Assembly: GCA_963734435.1 (NCBI GenBank)
Contig: CAVTHA010000015.1
Coordinates: forward strand, 434,001 to 498,000
Reading direction: 5' to 3'
Length of the DNA stretch: 64,000 nt
From: Bog-756 sp963734435
GTDB lineage: Bacteria > Actinomycetota > Acidimicrobiia > Acidimicrobiales > RAAP-2
Part shown: positions 27,520-36,106 of the stretch, one piece after another
Layout: every line of letters begins with the position of its first letter
Position numbering within the stretch: the first letter of the stretch is position 1
The notes under the pieces: model-generated
What the model was told of the DNA's origin: nothing
Databases searched by the model: none
Seen by the model: only the letters and a program-made list of their open reading frames with translations
Program-made: the position numbers and the translations under genes

Positions 27520-27742
27520 TCAGCGGTCGGGGCGCAGGTCGATCCGGAGGGTGAGGATCCCGTCCCGGAGGCTCGGCTCGGCGTCACCCAGCATGGCGAA
27601 GTCCATGTAGTCGGCCTGGGCCTGCTGCTTGAACCGCTCCCGCTCGGGGCCCTCGACCGGAGGGAGACCCACGCGAGCGCACGGCGTCCGCCCTGGCCCG
27701 GAAGCGTTCGATCATGACCTGCGGGTCGAATTCGTCGGCCAT
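27520..27742 (-). CDS. Small conserved-looking protein, one frameshift
   Basis: About 74 residues in two frames. MADEFDPQVMIERFRARADA begins at ATG 27742. After a shift near 27673, LPPVEGPERERFKQQAQADY continues to DLRPDR and a stop at 27520. The codon pattern stays coding-like on both sides, and a single-base correction gives one smooth reading. The C-terminal half looks like one helix followed by a beta hairpin. The family was not recognised. A TACGAT element eight bases before the ATG supports a transcribed gene. It is convergent with the flavin reductase gene. Confidence 0.55.
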
Positions 27743-27750
27743 GGGCCCCG

Positions 27751-27756
27751 ATCGTA
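27751..27756 (-). promoter_or_regulatory. Leaderless promoter -10 for the small gene at 27742
   Basis: TACGAT on the minus strand is eight bases before the ATG. It is divergent from the TACACT element at 27794. Confidence 0.45.
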
Positions 27757-27793
27757 CCGGTGCCGGTGCGCCACGACTCCCCATACCCCGCAC

Positions 27794-27799
27794 TACACT
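27794..27799 (+). promoter_or_regulatory. Probable -10 element for the small zinc-ribbon gene
   Basis: TACACT, identical to the DUF3151 element, lies 83 bases before the GTG at 27883. That implies a leadered mRNA of about 75 untranslated bases. Confidence 0.45.
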
Positions 27800-27882
27800 G
27801 GGCTTACCGGTGATCGGTGGTGCCCTCGGTGCTCATGGCAGGCGGGGGCCCCATGCCACCTCTGCTGGGGCAAGGAGTTTCC

Positions 27883-28092
27883 GTGAAGAAGGGACGCCAT
27901 CGCCGCTTCGAAGAAGCGCGAAGCCTGAAGCGGTCGGTCGCGACCGCCAACCGGCGCTGCCCCGAGTGCGGGGCGGAACCCGAGGACAAGCACGCATCGT
28001 GGTGCCTGGCCACCGAGGACGAGTACGACGAGATCCTCGGCACGGTGCCCAAGGAGACGGCGCAAGCCGAGGACGACCCGCTGGCCGAGTAG
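27883..28092 (+). CDS. Small zinc-ribbon-like protein
   Basis: A 69-residue protein from GTG 27883, which has an AAGGAG site about six bases ahead. The N-terminus is very basic (VKKGRHRRFEEARSLKRS), then CPECG and a later Cys in KHASWC could form part of a metal site. The C-terminus is acidic (AQAEDDPLAE). A basic head with a CxxC suits a nucleic-acid-binding protein, but only three cysteines are seen, so zinc binding is unproven. I do not recognise a named family. Confidence 0.5.
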   Translation: MKKGRHRRFEEARSLKRSVATANRRCPECGAEPEDKHASWCLATEDEYDEILGTVPKETAQAEDDPLAE

Positions 28093-28145
28093 CCCGCGGT
28101 GGCGCCGCCCGGTGCCGGCCGCCGGGTTCAGTGGGCCCGCCGGGT

Positions 28146-28916
28146 TCAGTGGCGCACCGTCGGGTGGGGCAGACGCACCGTCGGGTGGGGCAGGAGGGTG
28201 ACCTGAGCGCGAGGTGCGGTCCGTTCGTCCAGATAGTCGGCGAGCTTCCGGTACACGGGCTTGCCGGCCATGGTCTCGAGCTCGGTGCGCATGCTCATGT
28301 ACACCGGCTCGTGCCCTACGAAGGCTTCGGGGTCCTCGGTGCACCACCAGTGGAACTCGGCTCCGCCCTCGCCCCAGTGGCGGCGGTCCCACTGCCGTAC
28401 CACCGAGGTCACGTGCCCGTCGGGTGAGGTCTCGTCTTCGCGGCGAAGCGGTAGCTGCCAGCACACCTCCGGCTTGAGCTCGACGTGGCTCCGACCCTGC
28501 GCCTCGGCCGCCTTGTGCAGCGCGCAACCGGTGCCGCCGGGGAATCCGGGCCGGTTGAGGAAGATGCAAGCGCCGTCGACCATCCGGGTCCCGAGCTCCC
28601 CGCCGTCCCGCTTCTTCACCACTCCCTTCTGGCCTTGCTTGTAGTACTGCCAGAGATCGGGGGTGAGTTCGGCGGCGGCCCGCTCGACGGTGCGGGCATC
28701 CTTCTTGCCGGTGAAGTGGGCGCCGTAGGAGCAGCAACCCTGCTCGAGCTCGGGCGCGCTGGCGGTGAGGACGCCCTGGCACCCCTGGCCGAAGATGCAT
28801 TTCCAGGAGCTGGCCAGGAACGTCACGTCGAAGAGCCAGGTGCGGTCCTCGTCGGGGTCGTCGAAGCTGACCCACTCGTGGGCCTCACGGGCAATGGGTT
28901 CGTCGGGGCTTCCCAC
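28146..28916 (-). CDS. Cysteine-rich protein resembling YkgJ-type metal-chelating proteins
   Basis: A 256-residue soluble protein from GTG 28916. Cysteines are grouped: KCIFGQGCQG and EQGCCSYGAHF near the N-terminus, ACIFLNRPGFPGGTGCALHK near residue 130, then EVCW and WWC. This resembles the iron/zinc-chelating YkgJ (UPF0153) pattern but is longer, so I call it only by resemblance. It is transcribed away from nfuA with just 18 bases between the two starts. Its promoter must overlap that of nfuA, and CATCAT lies six bases before the GTG. The pairing hints at a role in metal or Fe-S handling (inference). Confidence 0.6.
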   Translation of the reverse strand: MGSPDEPIAREAHEWVSFDDPDEDRTWLFDVTFLASSWKCIFGQGCQGVLTASAPELEQGCCSYGAHFTGKKDARTVERAAAELTPDLWQYYKQGQKGVVKKRDGGELGTRMVDGACIFLNRPGFPGGTGCALHKAAEAQGRSHVELKPEVCWQLPLRREDETSPDGHVTSVVRQWDRRHWGEGGAEFHWWCTEDPEAFVGHEPVYMSMRTELETMAGKPVYRKLADYLDERTAPRAQVTLLPHPTVRLPHPTVRH

Positions 28917-28921
28917 TCCCT

Positions 28922-28927
28922 TATGAT
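28922..28927 (+). promoter_or_regulatory. Leaderless promoter -10 for nfuA
   Basis: TATGAT ends seven bases before the ATG at 28935, the closest match to consensus in the window. It lies inside the 18-base gap to the divergent cysteine-rich gene. Confidence 0.65.
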
Positions 28928-28934
28928 GGCAGGC

Positions 28935-29588
28935 ATGGACGAAGACCGTGACCAGGTGCAGCCGGTGTTGACCGTGACGCCGGACGCCCGGGCGACCGTA
29001 CTCGGGGTCCTGGCCGACGAGGCCGAGTCCGACACGCTGGCGCTCTGGCTCGAAATCAGCGGAGAGGCGCCCGGTGCCTACTCCTACGACATGTACTTCC
29101 AGGCCCTGGCGGACGCCGGCGCCGGCGACGTGGTGCAGCACGATGACGACCTGCCGGTGGTGGTGCCCGAGGCCAGCGTGGGAAGGTTGCGCGGGGCGAC
29201 GCTCGACTTCGCCACCGACGCCTCCGGAGAGGGCGGCCTGGTGATCGTGAACCCCAACACGCCGCCGCTGCGCTCCGCCCAGCCCGCCGGAGGTGGTGCG
29301 GCCGATCTCTCCGACCCCATGGCCCAGCGGGTGGTGGCCGTGCTCGACGAACAGGTGAACCCCAGCATCGCCGCCCACGGCGGCCGGGCCGACCTGGTGG
29401 CCGTCGAGAACCAGTCGGTCTATCTCAGGCTCAGCGGTGGTTGCCAGGGGTGCGGGATGGCCCGTGCCACCCTGTCGCAAGGGATCGAGGTCATCCTGCG
29501 CGAGGCGATCCCCGACATCGTGGACATCGTCGACGTCACCGACCATGCTGAGGGAACCAACCCGTACTACGAGCCCGCCTCCGGCTGA
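28935..29588 (+). CDS. nfuA: NfuA-type Fe-S carrier/scaffold
   Basis: A 217-residue protein with an N-terminal A-type-like (HesB/IscA) domain (about 8-105) and a C-terminal NifU/Nfu domain. The Nfu motif is LRLSGGCQGCGMARATLSQG, whose CxxC binds a 4Fe-4S cluster for transfer to target enzymes. The N-terminal domain has no cysteine, as in E. coli NfuA, so it probably serves for partner binding. The start is fixed by the TATGAT element seven bases upstream, giving a leaderless mRNA. The divergent cysteine-rich neighbour may share regulation. Confidence 0.9.
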   Translation: MDEDRDQVQPVLTVTPDARATVLGVLADEAESDTLALWLEISGEAPGAYSYDMYFQALADAGAGDVVQHDDDLPVVVPEASVGRLRGATLDFATDASGEGGLVIVNPNTPPLRSAQPAGGGAADLSDPMAQRVVAVLDEQVNPSIAAHGGRADLVAVENQSVYLRLSGGCQGCGMARATLSQGIEVILREAIPDIVDIVDVTDHAEGTNPYYEPASG

Positions 29589-29729
29589 CCGGTAGGTGGC
29601 CGCGGCTGACGGCCGCGCCGGCTGACGCTGGATCTCGGAGCACCCGCCTGACCTTGAACCGACCGGGCCGGTGCGGCGTGGCGTGCGTTCTTTCCGCCGA
29701 CGATGCACCTCGGGCGTCGACCGGTCCGG

Positions 29730-29735
29730 TACGTT
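29730..29735 (+). promoter_or_regulatory. Leaderless promoter -10 for the A24 peptidase gene
   Basis: TACGTT ends six bases before the GTG at 29742 and selects that start over the in-frame ATG at 29703. Confidence 0.55.
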
Positions 29736-29741
29736 GCGGGC

Positions 29742-30539
29742 GTGGATTCCCTGCTGGTGGCCGGGCTCTCGGTCGCCGGGCTCGCCATCGGCGGTGCCCT
29801 GGACCCGCTGGGCCGGCGGCTGGCCGAACTCAGCCGGGCCGAGGACGAGGGGGCCAGGGCGGTCGCCGCCCAGGTGGAGGAAGTCGTCACCGAGGCATGG
29901 CGGTCGGCCGACAGCGATGACGCCGACGACCCGGCGGCGGTGGTCGGAGCCGATCTGGCACCGAAGGGGAACGCACCGGGTCGTACAGTCACCGCCGCTC
30001 TCGTCACCGGTGCGCTCTTCGGAGGGGCGGCGGCCCACTTCGGCGCGCACGTGGTGCTCGCTCCGTTCTGCGTCTTCTTCGCCATGCTGGTGACGGTGTC
30101 CTTCACCGATCTCACCTACCGACTGGTGCCGCGGCGGCTGATCTACGGGGCACTGGCCCTCATCGTCCCGCTGCTCGTCGTGACGGCATCGGTGGACGAC
30201 TCCTTCGGCGACCTGACCGGCGCGGCCATCGCCGGCGGGGTCGCCTTCGCCGTCTTCTTCGCCATTTGGTGGTTCGTCCCCCAGGGCATGGGCTTCGGTG
30301 ACGTCCGGCTGGCCGGCACCATCGGGCTCACGGTGGGCTACCTCAGCCTCATCCACGCCTACGTGGCGTTCCTGGCCGGGTTCGTGCTCGGCATGGTCGT
30401 CGGCCTCGCCATGATGGTCGTCTCGGGCGCGGGGCGCAGGACCCGGATCCCGTTCGCCCCGTCGCTGGGGGCCGGAGCCGTCATCGCCGTCTTCTGGGGG
30501 GGACAGCTGGCCCACGACCTCTTCCACACGGCGAGCTGA
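29742..30539 (+). CDS. A24 family prepilin peptidase
   Basis: A 265-residue membrane aspartyl protease of family A24, which cuts the leader of type IV pilin-like or Flp/Tad pilin subunits. The two catalytic Asp lie in SFTDLTYRLVPRR and in the GxGD-like motif GMGFGDVRLAG. About seven hydrophobic segments are seen. The N-terminal 95 residues hold one membrane helix and an acidic loop. The paired CxxC motifs of PilD methyltransferase domains are absent, so methylation activity is not expected. Pilin genes are not in the window. Its place before aroC matches the common actinobacterial linkage of an A24 peptidase with aroC and aroK. Confidence 0.85.
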   Translation: MDSLLVAGLSVAGLAIGGALDPLGRRLAELSRAEDEGARAVAAQVEEVVTEAWRSADSDDADDPAAVVGADLAPKGNAPGRTVTAALVTGALFGGAAAHFGAHVVLAPFCVFFAMLVTVSFTDLTYRLVPRRLIYGALALIVPLLVVTASVDDSFGDLTGAAIAGGVAFAVFFAIWWFVPQGMGFGDVRLAGTIGLTVGYLSLIHAYVAFLAGFVLGMVVGLAMMVVSGAGRRTRIPFAPSLGAGAVIAVFWGGQLAHDLFHTAS

Positions 30540-30574
30540 CGCCGTCGGGAACGGGGCGGCGCCCGGCCCCCGAG

Positions 30575-30580
30575 TAGATT
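30575..30580 (+). promoter_or_regulatory. Leaderless promoter -10 for the aroC operon
   Basis: TAGATT ends seven bases before the aroC ATG at 30588. It probably drives aroC-aroK-aroB-aroQ and perhaps pepQ-efp-nusB. Confidence 0.6.
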
Positions 30581-30587
30581 TGCCTCG

Positions 30588-31820
30588 ATGTTGCGCTTCC
30601 TCACCGCCGGCGAGTCACACGGCCGCGCCCTCGTGACCGTGGTCGAAGGGGTGCCGGCCGGCCTGCTGGTGACGTCGGGCGACATCCAGCGAGGACTGGC
30701 CCGCCGACGGTTGGGGTTCGGGCGTGGGCCGCGCATGCGTTTCGAGGCCGACGAGATCACCCTGCTCGGTGGCATTCGCCACGGCCGGACCATCGGATCA
30801 CCGATCGCCATCGAGATCGCCAACACCGAGTGGCCCAAGTGGGAGGCCGAGATGTCGCCCGATCCGGGGGTGCCCTCGAAGGTGCTGACCCAACCCCGGC
30901 CCGGTCATGCCGACCTTTCGGGCATGCTCAAGTACGGCCTCGACGACGCCCGCGACGTACTCGAGCGCGCCTCGGCTCGCGAGACGGCCGCCCGGGTGGC
31001 GGCGGGCACCGTCGCCAAGCTCCTGCTGGGTCAGATCGGGGTGGACGTGCTCAGTCACATCGTGGAGCTCGGCGGGGAGCGGGCCGAGCCCGGTCCATTG
31101 CCGACGGTCGAGCAGCTGGTCGCGCTGGACGAGTCGCCGGTGCGCTGCGGCGACCCCGACGCCGAGCGGCGCATGGTGGCGGCAGTCAAGGCGGCGGCCA
31201 AGGACGGCGACTCGCTCGGTGGCGTGGCCGAAGTCATCGCCTACGGCGTCCCGGTCGGCCTCGGCAGCCACGTCCACTGGGACCGGCGCCTCGATGCCTC
31301 GCTGGCCCAGGCCGTCATGAGCATCCAGGCCATCAAGGCGGTAGAACTCGGCGACGGAGCTGAGCTGGCGGCGCGGCGCGGGTCGGAGGCGCACGACGCC
31401 ATCCGGTTGTCCACCGCCGACGACCACGGGGACGGAGACAGTGATCCGGGCGCCCTCGGCGGCGGCTATGTCCGCGACACCCACCATGCCGGGGGCGTGG
31501 AGGGCGGCATCTCCACCGGTGGCCCCATCGTGGTCCGGGCGTCGATGAAACCGCTCGCCACTCTCAACCGGCCGACGCTCGGCACCGTCGACGTGGCGTC
31601 CAAGGAGGCCACCATCTCCTTCAAGGAGCGGACCGACGTCACCGCCGTGCCGGCCATGGGCGTGGTGGCCGAGACGATGGTGGCCCTGGTTCTCGCGGAC
31701 GAGGCGGTCCGCAAGTTCGGCGGCGACTCGGTCGAGGAATTCCGGCGCAACCGGCTCGGTTATCTGGCCGCGCTGGGCCAGACGCCGTCGGCGGCGCCGC
31801 CACCGGTGGTCGATGGTTGA
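30588..31820 (+). CDS. aroC: Chorismate synthase
   Basis: AroC makes chorismate from 5-enolpyruvylshikimate-3-phosphate with reduced FMN, the last shikimate step. The 410-residue length and signatures fit: LTAGESHGRALVTVVEGVPA at the start, RRRLGFGRGPRM-type sequence, and RPGHADLSGMLKYG. Later DARDVLERASARETAARVAAG and GGISTGGPIVVRASMKP bind FMN and substrate. The ATG follows a leaderless -10 element. The stop overlaps aroK by eight bases. Chorismate made here feeds menD through isochorismate, though menF is not in the window. Confidence 0.96.
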   Translation: MLRFLTAGESHGRALVTVVEGVPAGLLVTSGDIQRGLARRRLGFGRGPRMRFEADEITLLGGIRHGRTIGSPIAIEIANTEWPKWEAEMSPDPGVPSKVLTQPRPGHADLSGMLKYGLDDARDVLERASARETAARVAAGTVAKLLLGQIGVDVLSHIVELGGERAEPGPLPTVEQLVALDESPVRCGDPDAERRMVAAVKAAAKDGDSLGGVAEVIAYGVPVGLGSHVHWDRRLDASLAQAVMSIQAIKAVELGDGAELAARRGSEAHDAIRLSTADDHGDGDSDPGALGGGYVRDTHHAGGVEGGISTGGPIVVRASMKPLATLNRPTLGTVDVASKEATISFKERTDVTAVPAMGVVAETMVALVLADEAVRKFGGDSVEEFRRNRLGYLAALGQTPSAAPPPVVDG

Positions 31821-32355
31821 CCGGATCATCCTGGTGGGCATGATGGGGGTGGGCAAGACGACGGTCGGCAGCCGCCTGGCCGAGCGTCTCGGATGGGCCT
31901 ACTTCGACTCGGACGCGCAGGTGATGGCGACCACCGGCCGTAGCGTGCCCGAGCTGTTCGCCGAGGAGGGCGAGGCGGCCTTCCGCGCCGCCGAGTCGAG
32001 GGTCCTCACCGACGCCCTCACCGGTGACGAGCCGGTGGTGGTCTCGGCTGCCGGGGGCGTGATCCTGTCCGAGGCCAACCGCCGTTTGCTGGCGGGATCG
32101 GGCATCGTGGTCTGGATGCGGGCCGACCCTGCGGTCCTCGCCCGTCGGGTGGGGACCGGAGTGGGCCGACCCTTGCTGGACGCCGACCCGCCGGCGGTGC
32201 TGTCCGAGCTCGACCGCAAGCGCCGAGCTCTCTACGCGTCGGTGGCGGCGGTCACCGTCGACGTGGACGAGCTGACCCCCAAGCAGGTGGTCGACCGGGT
32301 GCTCGCCGACCCGGCCCTGGTCGAGGCGGGCATCGGCCCCGGCTCCCGCCGGTGA
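31813..32355 (+). CDS. aroK: Shikimate kinase
   Basis: AroK phosphorylates shikimate with ATP. The P-loop GMMGVGKTTVG begins at residue 9, with DSDAQ as the metal/substrate-binding DxD, SAAGGVIL as the shikimate-binding GG, and RPLL as the lid Arg. The 180-residue length is normal. The ATG lies within the end of aroC (eight-base overlap), and the stop overlaps aroB by four bases (GTGA), so translation is probably coupled through the operon. Confidence 0.95.
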   Translation: MVDRIILVGMMGVGKTTVGSRLAERLGWAYFDSDAQVMATTGRSVPELFAEEGEAAFRAAESRVLTDALTGDEPVVVSAAGGVILSEANRRLLAGSGIVVWMRADPAVLARRVGTGVGRPLLDADPPAVLSELDRKRRALYASVAAVTVDVDELTPKQVVDRVLADPALVEAGIGPGSRR

Positions 32356-33429
32356 GGTCGGTCCCGGTCGAGCTGGGGGACCGGCGCTACGAGGTCGTGG
32401 TGGGAGCGGGCGTCCGCCACCAGCTGGCCGAGCGGGTGGCAGCGGTGGCCCCGGACGCATCGAGAGCGGCGGTGGTGACCCAGCCGGGGATCGGCGTCAG
32501 CGTCGACCCGGGGATCGCCACCACGGTGTTCGAGGTGCCCGACACCGAGGCGGCCAAGTCGTTGCGGGTCGTCGAGGGGCTCTGCCGCGACTTCGCCCGG
32601 GCCGGGGTCAGCCGGTCCGACCTGGTGGTGGCGGTCGGGGGCGGTGTGGTCACCGACGTGGCCGGGTTCGCCGCCGCCACCTTCCACCGCGGGACGCGCT
32701 ACGTGAACGTGGCCACCAGCTTGCTCGGCCAGGTCGACGCGGCCATCGGCGGCAAGACCGGGGTGAACCTGGAAGAAGGGAAGAACCTGGTGGGCGCGTT
32801 CTGGCAACCGAAGGCGGTCCTGTGCGACACCGAGGTGCTCGCCTCCTTGCCGCCCCGGGAGTGGGCCTCGGGCCGGGGGGAGATGGCCAAGTATGCGTTG
32901 CTCGGCGGCTCGGCCGGCGCCGAGGTCCCATCCGGAACCGGGCTGCTCGACCTCCCGCTGGACGAACAGGTGGCCTGTTGCGCGGCGGTGAAGGCCGGCG
33001 TGGTAGCCGCCGACGAGCTCGAGGGGGGGCGGCGGGCCATCCTCAATTACGGCCATACGCTGGCCCATGCCCTCGAGGCCTCGGCCTTCGGCGCCGGCGG
33101 CGGCTCGGACCTGCGCCACGGGGAGGCGGTGGCCGTCGGTCTGGTCTTCGCCGCCCTCCTGGCCGAGCGGCTCGGACGCATCGACCAGGAGCGGGTCGAG
33201 CTCCACCGGCGGGTGGTCGGCGGGTTCGACCTCTCGTGGCGGCTGCCCGCCGGATGCCGACCCCGATCGACTGGTCGCCTTCATGACCCGAGACAAGAAG
33301 GCGCGGCACGACCTCACCTTCGTCCTGGACGGCCCGAAGGGCGTGGAGCCGGTGCACGGCATCGGCCCGGACGAGGTGGTCGCTACCCTGGCGGACATGG
33401 AACGGGCCGGACCGGGCGGGCGAGGATGA
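32352..33429 (+). CDS. aroB: 3-Dehydroquinate synthase, one frameshift
   Basis: AroB converts DAHP to 3-dehydroquinate, using NAD+ and a divalent metal. Signatures are VVAVGGGVVTDVAGFAAATF (NAD/substrate), TSLLGQVDAAIGGKTGVN, and the metal-ligand His in NYGHTLAHALE and LRHGEAVAVGL. The product is about 358 residues. The frame breaks near 33247 in CTGCCCGCC: without one C it reads LPPDADPDRLVAFMTRDKK and runs to 33429. The start is GTG 32352, overlapping aroK. The aroQ ATG overlaps its stop by four bases. Confidence 0.93.
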
Positions 33430-33885
33430 GCGACGGCGGGCTCATCGTGCTGCTGTCCGGGCCCAACCTCGACCTCCTCGGGGACCGTGAACCGGAGGTG
33501 TACGGGCGGGAGAAGCTGGACGACCATGTGGCGGTGGCCCGCCAGGAGGCCACCCGGCTCGGGTATGAGCTCGAGCACACCCAGACCAACCACGAGGGCG
33601 ACCTGGTCGAGGCGGTCCATGGCGCCCGGGGCCGCGCCGTGGCACTCGTCGTCAACGCTGGCGCGCTCTCGCATACGTCGTGGTCCCTGCATGACGCGCT
33701 CGGCCGCCTTTGACGGGGTTGTCGTGGAGCTGCACCTTTCGAACCCCGCGGCGCGGGAGCCGTTCCGTCACACCTCGGTGATGGCACCGGTGGCCGACGG
33801 GTGCATCGCCGGCTTCGGGGGGGTCGGCTACCGGCTGGCCGTCGAAGCGGTGGACCACCTGCGCCGGGCCGGCCAGGCCGGTTGA
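33426..33885 (+). CDS. aroQ: Type II 3-dehydroquinate dehydratase, one frameshift
   Basis: A small dodecameric dehydratase (about 152 residues) that makes 3-dehydroshikimate. Type II signatures are LSGPNLDLLGDREPEVYG, the active-site QTNHEGDLVEAVHGA, VNAGALSHTS and, after the shift, ELHLSNPAAREPFRHTS with the catalytic His. The frame changes near 33705 (GCTCGGCCGCC), where one G is extra. The ATG overlaps the aroB stop. With aroC, aroK and aroB it forms a compact shikimate operon; aroA, aroE and aroF/G are elsewhere. Confidence 0.92.
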
Positions 33886-33899
33886 GGGGAGCAGCCCCG

Positions 33900-35051
33900 A
33901 TGGAGCGCCGAGATCTGGCCCCGTCCGATCTGGGCCTGCGGATCGGGCGCCTGCGGGACCTGCTGGCCCGGGCCGGGCCCGAGCAAGAGCCGGTCGATGG
34001 GCTGATGGTGACCACACCGGCCAACATCCGTTGGCTGAGCGGGTTCAGCGGGTCGGCCGGCTCGCTCCTGGTCACCACCGAACGCGCCCTGCTGGTGACG
34101 GACGGAAGGTACCGGACCCAGGCGGTCGAGCAGGTGGCCGCCGGCGGTGTGCAGCTCGACATCGACATGTCCATCGGCGGTGTCCAGGCCCAGCGCCAGG
34201 AACTGGCCACGGCCGCGGGCGGCCTCCGCACCATCGGTCTGGAGGCCGACCACGTGAGCTGGGCGGCCCAGCGGTCGTGGGAGGAGCTGTTCGCCCCGGC
34301 CGAGCTGTCCCCGACCCGAGGGGTCATCGAGCAGCTCAGGATGGTGAAGGACGCCGGCGAGGTGGACCGCATGGCCCGGGCCGCGGCCATCGCCGACGAG
34401 GCCCTGGCGGCGGTGCTGCCGATGCTCAGGGCCGCCGGGGCCCGGCAGGCGGACGGCACCCTCACCGAATCGCGGTTCGCCTCGGCCCTCGACCACGCCA
34501 TGCGGGAGCGCGGTGCGGAGGACAGCGCGTTCGAGACCATCGTGGCGTCGGGTGAGAACTCGGCCAAGCCCCACGCCCGGCCGGGAGACCGGACCATCAG
34601 GCCGGGCGACCCGGTGGTGGTCGACTTCGGGGCGGTCTTCGAGGGCTACCGCTCGGACATGACCCGCACCTTCTGCATCGGCGGCCCGCCCACCGGCGAG
34701 CTGGCCACGCTCTTCGACCTGGTGGCCGACTCTCAGCAGCAGGGGGTCCGATCGGTCGGGCCCGGGGTGGTCGCCGGCGCCGTCGACCAGGCCTGCCGCC
34801 AGGTGATCGCGGCGTCGGGATGGGGGGAGCGGTTCGAGCACGGGACCGGGCACGGAGTCGGGCTGGACATCCACGAGGCGCCGTCGGTGGGTCCGGGGTC
34901 CACTGCTATCCTCGAGCCCGGCACCGTGGTCACCGTGGAGCCCGGCGTGTACGTCCCGGCCACCGGCGGTGTCCGGATCGAGGACACCCTGGTGGTGACC
35001 GAGGACGGCAGCCGCACCCTCACGCTCTTCCCGAAAGAGGTCGCCATCTGA
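33900..35051 (+). CDS. pepQ: Xaa-Pro aminopeptidase/dipeptidase (M24B)
   Basis: A 383-residue M24B metallopeptidase with a creatinase-like N-terminal domain and a pita-bread catalytic domain. The dinuclear metal site is complete: VVDFGAVFEGYRSDMTRTF supplies two Asp, EHGTGHGVGLDIHEAP a His, TVEPGVYV and GVRIEDTLVV two Glu. It probably removes or splits proline-containing dipeptides in the cytosol. Whether it is an aminopeptidase P or a prolidase cannot be told. The ATG at 33900 follows GGGGAG by eight bases. The efp start overlaps its stop (TGATG). The pairing pepQ-efp is common in bacteria. Confidence 0.9.
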   Translation: MERRDLAPSDLGLRIGRLRDLLARAGPEQEPVDGLMVTTPANIRWLSGFSGSAGSLLVTTERALLVTDGRYRTQAVEQVAAGGVQLDIDMSIGGVQAQRQELATAAGGLRTIGLEADHVSWAAQRSWEELFAPAELSPTRGVIEQLRMVKDAGEVDRMARAAAIADEALAAVLPMLRAAGARQADGTLTESRFASALDHAMRERGAEDSAFETIVASGENSAKPHARPGDRTIRPGDPVVVDFGAVFEGYRSDMTRTFCIGGPPTGELATLFDLVADSQQQGVRSVGPGVVAGAVDQACRQVIAASGWGERFEHGTGHGVGLDIHEAPSVGPGSTAILEPGTVVTVEPGVYVPATGGVRIEDTLVVTEDGSRTLTLFPKEVAI

Positions 35052-35611
35052 TGGCCGTCTCCACCAATGATCTCCGCAACGGCATGACCCTGGACCTCCC
35101 CGAAGGCCTGTTCTCGGTGGTCGAGTTCCAGCACGTGAAGCCGGGCAAGGGCGGCGCCTTCGTACGGACCCGCCTCAAGAACCAGCGCACCGGGGCGGTG
35201 ATCGACCGGACCTACCGGGCGGACGAGAAGCTCGAGCAAGCCATCATCGACAAGCGCGAGATGCAGTTCCTCTACCGGGACGGCCCCGACTACGTGTTCA
35301 TGGACACCGCCTCCTACGAGCAGCTCCAGGTCGAGACCGGCCTCCTCGGGGACGCGGCCAAGTACCTGAAGGAAGGGGACGACGCCGTGCTCCAGTTCTT
35401 CGGGACCGAGATCGTGGGGGTCGACCTCCCGGCGGCGGTGGCGCTCACCGTGGCCGTCACCGAACCCGGCCTGCAGGGGGACCGGGTCTCGGGGGCCCGT
35501 AAGCCCGCCACCCTGGAGACAGGGCTGGTGCTCCAGGTGCCGCTCTTCGTCAACCCGGGGGAGAAGATCAAGGTCGACACGCGGACCGGGGAGTACCTCA
35601 CCCGGGCCTGA
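35051..35611 (+). CDS. efp: Elongation factor P
   Basis: EF-P (186 residues) enters the ribosomal E site and speeds peptide bond formation at consecutive prolines. The three-domain length and ending are typical (YLTRA; VPLFVNPGEKIKVDTRTGEY). The tip loop HVKPGKGGAFVRT places Lys 33 where modified residues occur. No epmA/epmB or rhamnosyl transferase is nearby, and actinobacterial EF-P is reported to work with an unmodified Lys. The ATG shares one base with the pepQ stop. Confidence 0.95.
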   Translation: MAVSTNDLRNGMTLDLPEGLFSVVEFQHVKPGKGGAFVRTRLKNQRTGAVIDRTYRADEKLEQAIIDKREMQFLYRDGPDYVFMDTASYEQLQVETGLLGDAAKYLKEGDDAVLQFFGTEIVGVDLPAAVALTVAVTEPGLQGDRVSGARKPATLETGLVLQVPLFVNPGEKIKVDTRTGEYLTRA

Positions 35612-35645
35612 CCCACCGGTCCGGCCCCGAAGGGGACCCGAATTC

Positions 35646-36095
35646 ATGGACGGAGCCTCCCGCCACCAGGCCCGCGAGCGGGCCCTCACCCTGCTGTACG
35701 AGGCCGAGCTCAAAGGTGAACCCGTCGCCCAGGTGGTGGACGGGCTCCCGGTGGCACCCGACGCCTACACGGCCGCCGTGGTGCAGACGGTGGAAGACCG
35801 CCGGTCCGAGATCGACGACCTGGTCGGGCAGGCGGCCATCGGATGGGACGTGCCACGCATGGCGGTGGTCGACCGCAACGTCCTGCGACTGGCCGTGGCC
35901 GAACTGCTCGGGTCGCCGGACGTCCCCACCGCGGTCATCCTCGACGAGGCGGTGGAGCTGGCCGCGGTGTACTCGACCGACGACTCGGGGCGTTTCGTCA
36001 ACGGGGTGCTCGCCACGCTGGCGGCGCGCCTTCGGGGGCCGGAGGCCCGGCCCGGGGGCGGACCAGGTGGCGAGGAAGGTATAGTCGGGTCCTGA
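35646..36095 (+). CDS. nusB: Transcription antitermination factor NusB
   Basis: NusB (149 residues) pairs with NusE (S10) on boxA RNA in rRNA antitermination. The all-helical pattern is clear: SRHQARERALTLLYEAEL at the start, then WDVPRMAVVDRNVLRLAVAE and DEAVELAAVYSTDDSGRFVN. The C-terminal 20 residues are Gly/Pro-rich and extra. It follows efp by 34 bases, with a GAAGGGGA region ahead as ribosome site. The pyr promoter (TATAGT) lies inside its last codons. Confidence 0.94.
   Translation: MDGASRHQARERALTLLYEAELKGEPVAQVVDGLPVAPDAYTAAVVQTVEDRRSEIDDLVGQAAIGWDVPRMAVVDRNVLRLAVAELLGSPDVPTAVILDEAVELAAVYSTDDSGRFVNGVLATLAARLRGPEARPGGGPGGEEGIVGS
36080..36085 (+). promoter_or_regulatory. Promoter -10 of the pyrimidine operon
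   Basis: TATAGT lies at the end of nusB, 53 bases before the pyrR start. Transcription from about 36092 gives a short leader holding the PyrR loop. Confidence 0.6.
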
Positions 36096-36106
36096 CCGTG
36101 AAGCGG

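Noticed and set aside
28917..30527. Upstream extension of the cysteine-rich gene frame on the minus strand
   Set aside because: The frame is open to 30527, but this part is antisense to nfuA and the A24 peptidase. Conserved Cys-rich sequence starts after the GTG at 28916.
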